Assembly: GCA_041918615.1 (NCBI GenBank)
Contig: JAYRVH010000007.1
Location: 186,001-250,000, forward strand
Length of the DNA: 64,000 nucleotides
Source of the DNA: JAEUJM01 sp041918615
GTDB taxonomy: Bacteria; Actinomycetota; Acidimicrobiia; Acidimicrobiales; DATDAH01
Direction of reading: 5' to 3'
Made by a program: the position numbers and the translations under genes. The notes beneath the pieces are model-generated. The model searched no databases. It was not told where the DNA came from and was given only the letters and a program-made list of their open reading frames with translations. Every line of letters begins with the position of its first letter. The first letter of the stretch is position 1. Of this stretch, positions 58,358 through 64,000 are shown piece by piece.

Positions 58358-58837
58358 TCAGGCGTCGTTCCCGGCTCCGTGGACGATGGCGCGCAGGATG
58401 TCGCCTCGGGCGATGATCCCCACCAGGCGGCCGTCGCTGACCACAGGGAGCCGGGACGCGTCGTGGTCGTGCATGAGCGTGGCCGCCGTCTCGACCGTGT
58501 CGTCGGGACCGCACGTGACCGGCTCGTCGTCCATCACCTCGGACACGATGGCACCGACGGCCTTCTGGAAGTCCTCCGCGAAGTGCTTCTTCCAGGACGG
58601 CAGCTCGATGTAGGCGCCGAGCAGGCTGATGACGGTGGGCCCGTGGACCTGGGCGTCCTGCATGATGAGGTCGCCGGTCGAGAGCATGCCGACGACGGTC
58701 CCGTCCGCGTCGACCACCGGCGCGCCGTCCACCTCGGCCTCGACCAGGGCACCCATGGCGTCCTGGATGGGTTGATCGGGCGCGACCGTGACCACGCCGG
58801 TGGTCATCACGTCGCGTACGGGCAGATCCTGGGTCAT
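58358..58837 (-). CDS. Protein with two CBS domains
   Basis: A 159-residue protein consisting only of a CBS pair: VRDVMTTGVVTVAPDQPIQDAMGALVEAEVDGAPVVDADGTVVGMLSTGDLI (domain 1, ~8-60) and VMDDEPVTCGPDDTVETAATLMHDHDASRLPVVSDGRLVGIIARGDILRAI (domain 2, ~100-152). The linker ELPSWKKHFAEDFQKAVG may form a helix. CBS pairs sense adenosine nucleotides. ATG 58837 overlaps the nnrD stop (ATGA). Its target is unknown. Confidence 0.9.
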   Translation of the reverse strand: MTQDLPVRDVMTTGVVTVAPDQPIQDAMGALVEAEVDGAPVVDADGTVVGMLSTGDLIMQDAQVHGPTVISLLGAYIELPSWKKHFAEDFQKAVGAIVSEVMDDEPVTCGPDDTVETAATLMHDHDASRLPVVSDGRLVGIIARGDILRAIVHGAGNDA

Positions 58838-60228
58838 CGCTGGTCCCTGTCGGTTCGGCGGCGGTCGGGGCCCGTTGCGGCGATCAGAGCGAACGCCTCA
58901 GGTAGCCGATCGACCAGATCGCCGGCCACCAGGCCCTGCCGCCAGCCTAGGGTGCCGGCGAGCCCGTGGATGAACGCGCCGCAGGCAGCGGCGTGGAAGG
59001 GGTCGAGGCCGGTGGCACACAGTGCCCCGATCACCCCGGCCAAGACGTCGCCGGTGCCGGCCGTCGCCAGCCGGCTGTCCCCCGAGGTCGACAGGAGCAC
59101 CGCACCGCCGGGTTCGGCCACCACCGTGGTGGCGCCCTTGAGCAGCACCACCGCTCCGGACTGCTCGGCCAGCGACCGTGCCGCCGCCACGCGGTCGCTG
59201 CCCGGCAGTGCACCGGTCAGTCGTTCGAACTCTCCGTCGTGGGGGGTGAGCACCGTGGGGTGACGCCGGGCGATCAGGGTGTTGACGGCTCGCGAGCCGA
59301 GCGCCGAGAGGCCGTCACCGTCGAGCACCACCGCAGGGTCGAGCATCCGCAGCAGCGCGCGGACGCCCGTGGAGGCCTCGTGCCCGAGGCCGAGACCGGG
59401 ACCGACCACGAAGGCACCGAAGCGGTGCGCGTCGTGTCCGACGCTCTGGAGCCAGTCGGTGGGCGGGAGCGGGCGGCCGACGGCCTCCGCAGGCCGCAGC
59501 AGGTCATCTGGCACACCGGGGGTGCTCAGGCGCACGTAGCCGGCACCGGCCCGCTGGGCCGCCCTTGCAGCCAGGTGAGCGGCGCCGGTCATGCCGGCCG
59601 AACCGGCGATGATCCAGCAGGCGCTCTGCCACTTGTGGGCGTCGGCCTTCCGTCGCGGCAGCCACCCGGCCACGTCGGTGACCTCGACCCGATGCGCGGT
59701 CGCCGACGAGACGTCGAGGCCGATGTCGGCGACGGTCACCTCGCCGGTCGACGAAGCGCCGTCACCGAACAGCAACCCCGGCTTCAGGGCCGCGAACGTC
59801 ACGGTCCGGTCGGCGGCCATCACGGGTCCGGCGGCGACCCCCGTGAGCCCGTCCACCCCCGAGGGGATGTCGACCGCCAGGACCAGCGCGCCGCCCGGGT
59901 CGGGCGCCAGGTAGTCGCCCCGGAAGCCCGTGCCGTAGGCCGCGTCGATCACCAGATCGGCAGCAGGCAGGCGCCGGGGGGACTCTTCGGCGGGGACGAC
60001 CTCGACCCGCACGCCTCGGCGCCGGAGGCGCTCGGCCGCGTCGCGCCCGTCGTTGCCGTTGTTCCCCTTGCCGGCCACCACCACCACTCGACGCCCGTAG
60101 GTGCCGCCCATCATCTCGACCGCCGCCTGCGCCACGGCTGCGCCCGCGCGGCCGATCAGCACGTCGACCGGTTCAGGAGCGGCAGCATCGACCGCTCCCA
60201 TCTCCTGTGGCGTCAGGACCGGGATCAC
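58834..60228 (-). CDS. nnrD: Bifunctional NAD(P)H-hydrate epimerase / dehydratase
   Basis: A 464-residue metabolite-repair enzyme. The N-terminal YjeF_N epimerase domain (~1-195) has VVVAGKGNNGNDGRDAAERL (one Gly of GNNGGDG is Asn) and LVIDAAYGTGFRGDY. The C-terminal YjeF_C dehydratase domain (~200-450) has GSAGMTGAAHLAARAAQRAGAGYVRL, VLDGDGL, VLTPHDGEFERLTG and SRLATAGTGDVLAGVIGAL, with the catalytic Asp. GTG 60228 is the start. It repairs damaged NADH/NADPH hydrates. Confidence 0.95.
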   Translation of the reverse strand: MIPVLTPQEMGAVDAAAPEPVDVLIGRAGAAVAQAAVEMMGGTYGRRVVVVAGKGNNGNDGRDAAERLRRRGVRVEVVPAEESPRRLPAADLVIDAAYGTGFRGDYLAPDPGGALVLAVDIPSGVDGLTGVAAGPVMAADRTVTFAALKPGLLFGDGASSTGEVTVADIGLDVSSATAHRVEVTDVAGWLPRRKADAHKWQSACWIIAGSAGMTGAAHLAARAAQRAGAGYVRLSTPGVPDDLLRPAEAVGRPLPPTDWLQSVGHDAHRFGAFVVGPGLGLGHEASTGVRALLRMLDPAVVLDGDGLSALGSRAVNTLIARRHPTVLTPHDGEFERLTGALPGSDRVAAARSLAEQSGAVVLLKGATTVVAEPGGAVLLSTSGDSRLATAGTGDVLAGVIGALCATGLDPFHAAACGAFIHGLAGTLGWRQGLVAGDLVDRLPEAFALIAATGPDRRRTDRDQR

Positions 60229-60315
60229 GCGCTCCCCCCGACACCGCGACGCGAGCAGAACGGCGGGCTCGGGGCACCGGTGGCGGAATGCGCAGCTATC
60301 ACTGGCCGCCGGCGA

Positions 60316-60687
60316 TCACAGGGCCACCGCGATGGCGTGGGCGGTGGTCTCGGAATGGGTGAGGGTGAGCAACCAGCGCGAGACGCCTCGTTCGTCGGCG
60401 AGGGCGGCCGCCCGCCCGTGAAGGGCGAGCGAGGGAGCCCCCGAGTCGTCGTCGCGGACCACCTCGATCTCGGTGAACTCGACCGCGCCCAGCCCGACCC
60501 CCAGGGCCTTCATCACCGCTTCCTTGGCCGCGAAGCGGGCGGCGAAGCGCTCGGTGGGGTCGTGGCGCCGCTCGGCATAGGCCTGCTCGGCCTCACAGAA
60601 CAGGCGGGGCACCAGGCCGGGGGTGCGATCGAGCGCGTCCCGGAAACGGTCGAGGTCCACGAGGTCGGTGCCGATGCCGATCATCAC
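60316..60687 (-). CDS. acpS: Holo-[acyl-carrier-protein] synthase
   Basis: A 123-residue AcpS-type phosphopantetheinyl transferase. IGIGTDLVDLDRFRDAL has the metal-binding Asp (GxDxxxxxR) and ERFAARFAAKEAVMKALGVG is the FxxKEAxxKA/G signature. SRWLLTLTHSETTAHAIAVA ends the fold. GTG 60687 overlaps the glmS-like stop (GTGA); an ATG directly follows at 60684. It activates ACP for fatty-acid synthesis. Confidence 0.96.
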   Translation of the reverse strand: MMIGIGTDLVDLDRFRDALDRTPGLVPRLFCEAEQAYAERRHDPTERFAARFAAKEAVMKALGVGLGAVEFTEIEVVRDDDSGAPSLALHGRAAALADERGVSRWLLTLTHSETTAHAIAVAL

Positions 60688-63600
60688 GTGCCGAGCGCCC
60701 GCCAGCGCTCGGCCAGGTCGGTGACGGGCTCGGTGAGCAGCACGACCACGTCGATGCCGGCGAGCAGGTCCTCGCGGAAGAACGGCTCGGTCTCCGCGAC
60801 GGTGTCACGCAGCGCGGCGAAGCGGCCGCGGTAGCCCTGGAGCACGCTGCGGGCGGTCGCCATGGGCAGCCGCTCGGCGAAGCGGACGTGCAGCAGCGTG
60901 AGGCCGGTGGCCTGGTTGTCCTTTATCTCGGGCACGATGACCAGTGTCCGGCCGTCGCTGCGGCCGCGGGCCACGAGCACCTCGCGGTCGGTGGCCACCC
61001 GGTTCTTGGTGCCCCTGAGCACGGGGTTGCGATCGGTGCGCGAGGCCAGCTCGCGGGCGATGCCGCCCCGGTCGACCACCACCGCGGTGGCCTCGCCCAC
61101 ATCGACTCGACCGTCGATGCGGTAGCGGGTGAAACCGGTGACCTCGACCACCGCCGGGTCGAGGTCGGCGAGGGTGCGCAGCGAGCGGTAGCTGAGGCGG
61201 TCGCGGGCGGCGCCGGCGTCGAGGACGGCGCGGACGAGCGGCGTGTGCAGCAGCGTCTCGTCGGACCGCGAGATGCCCACCGTGACGGTCTTGGCCTGGT
61301 GCTTGATGGCGTCGACGGGTCGGGTGAGCTCCTCGATGGCCCGGCTCAGCGCCGCGGTCAGGTCCTCGACGACCACGCTCGGTGTGCCGACCTTGCCGTT
61401 CTCGACCTGGTACAGGTCGAGGGGTGTGGTGCCGAGCGCGTAGCGGAACAGCGATGCCACGCGCACCGCGGTGCTGGCCTCGAGATGGCCGTTGTACTCG
61501 CCGGACCGCAGCCCGTCGTAGAACTGGCCCGCCAATGGCTCGAGCGTGGGAGCGAGGTCGGCCAGCAGCCGCTCGGGGTCGGTCACCTCGGCGGCGTGCG
61601 ACACGGCGCCTTCGATCGCGGCACGGGCCCCCCGGAGCGGACGGGCCTGCCCGTCGATCGCCAGGGCCGCCTCGTAGCCGAACAGGTGGCCGACCATGGC
61701 GGCGAGGACGAAGGCGAGCCGGGGATGGGTGACGGGGACGAACAGGGCCTGCAGCGCGGCCGCGAAGCGACCCTCACCTTCGGTGGCGATGACCACCGGG
61801 GCGGCCTTGTGGGCCCGGTAGATCGCCACCTCCTTGGCCACGTCGTCGGCGTTCGAGCCTTCGAGCCCGGCGGCGCACACCAGGATCAGCGGCTCGGACG
61901 ACAGGTCGATGTGCTTCTTGTCCTCGGTGCTGTCGCAGGCGATGGACTTGTAGCAGAGCTCGGACAGCTTGATCCGGATCTCGTGGGCGGCCACCCGGTT
62001 GACGCCATTGCCGACGATCGCCCAGTACCGACGCGGCGGCGCCAGTTGGTGGGCCGCCTGGGCGATGGCGGGTCGCGTGGCGATCGTCGCCTCGAGGGCC
62101 TCGGGAAGGTCGCGCAACGCCGCCAGCAGGGCCTGGCGGTCGGGGGCAGGGGCCACCCCGAAGGCGTCGGACAACGCCACGGCCAGCAGGAACCCGGCCG
62201 CGATCTGGGCGTAGAAGGCCTTGGTGGAGGCGACGCTCATCTCCACGTCCCGGCCGTCCGAGGTGTACAGCACCCCGTCGACCTTGTCGGTGAGGTCGCT
62301 GTTCCGACGGTTGACGATGGCGATCACCCGGGCGCCGCGCGCCCGCACCACGTCGACGGTGCGGTTGGTGTCGGTGGTGGTGCCCGACTGGCTGATCGCC
62401 ACCACCAGCGTGTCGGACATGTCGGGGCGCATGGCGAAGCCCGAGAGCTCGGTGGCCAGCACCGCGTCCACGCGGACGGTGGTGGACGCCAGGGCGGCGT
62501 CGAGGGCGACGGCCAGGCTCTGGCCGGCGACCGCGGCGGTTCCCTGGCCGGTGACGACGACCCGGGTGATGGCCCCTGCGCGAATCGCCGCCAGAACCTC
62601 TTCGGAGAGCGTGTCGGCGCCGAGGACCACCCGCAACCGACCGCCGTCGTCGAGGAGCTTGCCCCGCAGGGTCTTGCGGAACGAGGTGGGGGCCTCGGTG
62701 ATCTCCTTCAGGAGGAAGTGGGGGTAGGCGCCGCGGTCGATGTCGCGCGTGGTCACCTGCGCGGTCGCCAGGTCGGCCGCCACCACGGGCAGCGGGGTGC
62801 CGTCGTACGCCCGGCGGTCGATGCCGTCGAGGGTTCCCGCCTGTGCGCCGTCGAGCACCACGATCTGGCCGCGGCTGGCCGTGGGGTTGTCGAGATCGGC
62901 CGGCGTCTCGCCGTCCATGCGCAGATAGGTGGCGGTCTCCTCGACCAGCCCGTAGGGCTCGCTGGCCACCAGGTAGGCGTCCTCGGTGAGCCCCACGTAG
63001 AGGGCCTGGCCGCTGCCCCGGAGGGCGAGGTGCAGCCGGTCGGGCGTGGTGGCGGCACTGGCCGCGATCGCGACCGAGCCCTCCATGGCGGCGACGGTGG
63101 CACGGAACGCCGAGCCGAGGCCCTCTCCGGCCGCCACCCGACGCGAGACAAGGGTGGGGATCACCTTGGCGTCGGTGGTGATCTCGGGCGCGAGCTCGAG
63201 GCCCTGCGCCGCCTTCAGGTCGGCGAAGTTGTCCACGTCGCCGTTGAGGGCGGCGGTGACGTAGGGGCCCGCGGTGAGCCCCTCCTCGTCGGAGTTCAGC
63301 GGATGGGCGTTGGCCTCCGAGATGATGCCCACGCTGGCCCAGCGGGTGTGCCCCAGAACGAGGGCCCGGGCGTTGTCGTTCGACAGGGCGTGGTGGAGCA
63401 GGGCGTCGCCTTCGATCGCGGCTCGCAGCGACGCGGTGTTGTCGCCGAGCTCGCCGATCTCGGCGGCGGCCTTGTACACGAAGCTGAGCGCGGTCTCGCC
63501 CGCCGGCGAGTCGACCGCGGCGCGCACGGCCAGCGACTCGAAGAGGCGGTCGCCGTCGCGCTCGCCGAGCAGACCAGCGTTGGCGGGTGCGGCCAGGTCG

Positions 63601-64000
63601 AGGCCGTGCCCGGTGACGAGCAGGTGCAGCCCCGCGGAGTCGCGGCCTCGCACCTCGAGCCGGTCGAGGGCCGAGAGCGCCTGTTGCACCGACAGGAAGG
63701 CCTCGACGGCGGCCGGGCCGGCGTCGGGGCCGGCCAGGGCCCGCACCTTCGCCGCGGTTGGCAGCCGGTCGCGCTGCACCGCCCACGCCGCGTCCTTGAC
63801 CCGGATGAGCGTGGCGTTCACCGCTTCCAGATCGGCCGCCGCGATCTCGGCCGCCCCCGCGTCGAGCGCCCGCTCGAAGGCGGCGATCCGCGACTGGGCC
63901 CGGTCGAGCAGCACCCCGGCCGATGCCAGGAGGGAGCCGTTGCGGAGCAGGCAGGTGACCCCCGGCGTGCCCCGCAAGAGGCGATCGGCCCCCTCCAGCG
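60684..64000 (-). CDS. Very large GlmS-like protein (glutaminase plus two SIS domains, extra C-terminal region), N-terminus off window
   Basis: More than 1,100 residues are in the window, versus about 610 for ordinary GlmS. Reading continues past the right edge (LEGADRLLRGTPG...), so the N-terminal Cys is not seen. The glutaminase part has ALVLGHTRWASVGIISEANAHPLNSDEEG and AALNGDVDNFADLK, separated from the N-terminus by a long helical insertion. The first SIS domain has VVTGQGTAAVAGQSLA and VAISQSGTTTDTNRTVDV, the second YWAIVGNGVNRVAAHEIRIKLSELCYKSIACDSTEDKKHI. A C-terminal region of ~330 residues has no counterpart in GlmS. It probably makes glucosamine-6-phosphate or a related amino sugar. 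Confidence 0.85.
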   Translation of the reverse strand, partial: LEGADRLLRGTPGVTCLLRNGSLLASAGVLLDRAQSRIAAFERALDAGAAEIAAADLEAVNATLIRVKDAAWAVQRDRLPTAAKVRALAGPDAGPAAVEAFLSVQQALSALDRLEVRGRDSAGLHLLVTGHGLDLAAPANAGLLGERDGDRLFESLAVRAAVDSPAGETALSFVYKAAAEIGELGDNTASLRAAIEGDALLHHALSNDNARALVLGHTRWASVGIISEANAHPLNSDEEGLTAGPYVTAALNGDVDNFADLKAAQGLELAPEITTDAKVIPTLVSRRVAAGEGLGSAFRATVAAMEGSVAIAASAATTPDRLHLALRGSGQALYVGLTEDAYLVASEPYGLVEETATYLRMDGETPADLDNPTASRGQIVVLDGAQAGTLDGIDRRAYDGTPLPVVAADLATAQVTTRDIDRGAYPHFLLKEITEAPTSFRKTLRGKLLDDGGRLRVVLGADTLSEEVLAAIRAGAITRVVVTGQGTAAVAGQSLAVALDAALASTTVRVDAVLATELSGFAMRPDMSDTLVVAISQSGTTTDTNRTVDVVRARGARVIAIVNRRNSDLTDKVDGVLYTSDGRDVEMSVASTKAFYAQIAAGFLLAVALSDAFGVAPAPDRQALLAALRDLPEALEATIATRPAIAQAAHQLAPPRRYWAIVGNGVNRVAAHEIRIKLSELCYKSIACDSTEDKKHIDLSSEPLILVCAAGLEGSNADDVAKEVAIYRAHKAAPVVIATEGEGRFAAALQALFVPVTHPRLAFVLAAMVGHLFGYEAALAIDGQARPLRGARAAIEGAVSHAAEVTDPERLLADLAPTLEPLAGQFYDGLRSGEYNGHLEASTAVRVASLFRYALGTTPLDLYQVENGKVGTPSVVVEDLTAALSRAIEELTRPVDAIKHQAKTVTVGISRSDETLLHTPLVRAVLDAGAARDRLSYRSLRTLADLDPAVVEVTGFTRYRIDGRVDVGEATAVVVDRGGIARELASRTDRNPVLRGTKNRVATDREVLVARGRSDGRTLVIVPEIKDNQATGLTLLHVRFAERLPMATARSVLQGYRGRFAALRDTVAETEPFFREDLLAGIDVVVLLTEPVTDLAERWRALGT

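Overview
The window is 64 kb of very GC-rich bacterial DNA, densely coded, with many GTG starts and many 4-bp ATGA/GTGA gene overlaps. A GuaB3-type IMP dehydrogenase homologue beside guaA, an F420-type LLM oxidoreductase, a CIRCE-controlled groES-groEL pair, a stand-alone B12-binding mutase subunit beside sucCD and a very large GlmS-like protein point to an actinobacterium, most likely of class Acidimicrobiia (inference from gene content; no database was searched). I see no tRNA, rRNA, CRISPR array, prophage or insertion sequence.

Layout. 0-1.7 kb: purN-purH (purH cut by the left edge). 1.8-2.9 kb: two small paralogous membrane proteins. 2.85-11.3 kb: a plus-strand chain of tightly overlapping genes for a surface glycan or a related modified molecule: two paralogous GT-C-like membrane proteins bracket a split transketolase, a GT2 glycosyltransferase, a DUF4915/TIGR03032 protein, a sulfotransferase and an NAD-dependent epimerase. 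11.5-14.1 kb: sucD, sucC and a B12-binding subunit. 14.1-16.1 kb: a small anchored protein and an acyl-CoA synthetase. 16.2-29.3 kb: an exopolysaccharide locus with a Wzz/BY-kinase-like protein, a CelD-type acetyltransferase, a methyltransferase/APH fusion, a flippase, a polysaccharide deacetylase, a JmjC-like protein, a glycoside hydrolase, three GT4 glycosyltransferases and an O-antigen ligase/polymerase.

29.5-38.4 kb is the most distinctive part: five exported proteins with TasA/camelysin-like (SipW-type) N-termini, two SipW-like Ser/His signal peptidases and a membrane GGDEF-EAL protein. It reads as a self-contained surface-fibre or matrix system with its own processing peptidases and a built-in c-di-GMP enzyme, next to the exopolysaccharide locus.

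38.4-64 kb is mostly housekeeping on the minus strand: pcrA, a dienelactone hydrolase, a divergent LLM oxidoreductase, zapE, guaB3-guaA, an SGNH hydrolase (plus strand), a PLP decarboxylase, a Nudix hydrolase, an SRPBCC protein, groES-groEL, tsaD-rimI-tsaB-tsaE, alr, a CBS protein, nnrD, acpS and a giant glmS-like gene that runs off the right edge.

Between genes there is unusual structured DNA. The best example is an element of about 90 bp present twice, downstream of guaA and downstream of groEL. The two copies share the same internal loops, while their three helices differ by paired, compensating changes. There are also hairpins within hairpins, a second shared hairpin family, and tandem duplications that include start codons. 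guaA appears to have no ATG/GTG/TTG start and probably begins at a CTG that overlaps the guaB3 stop.
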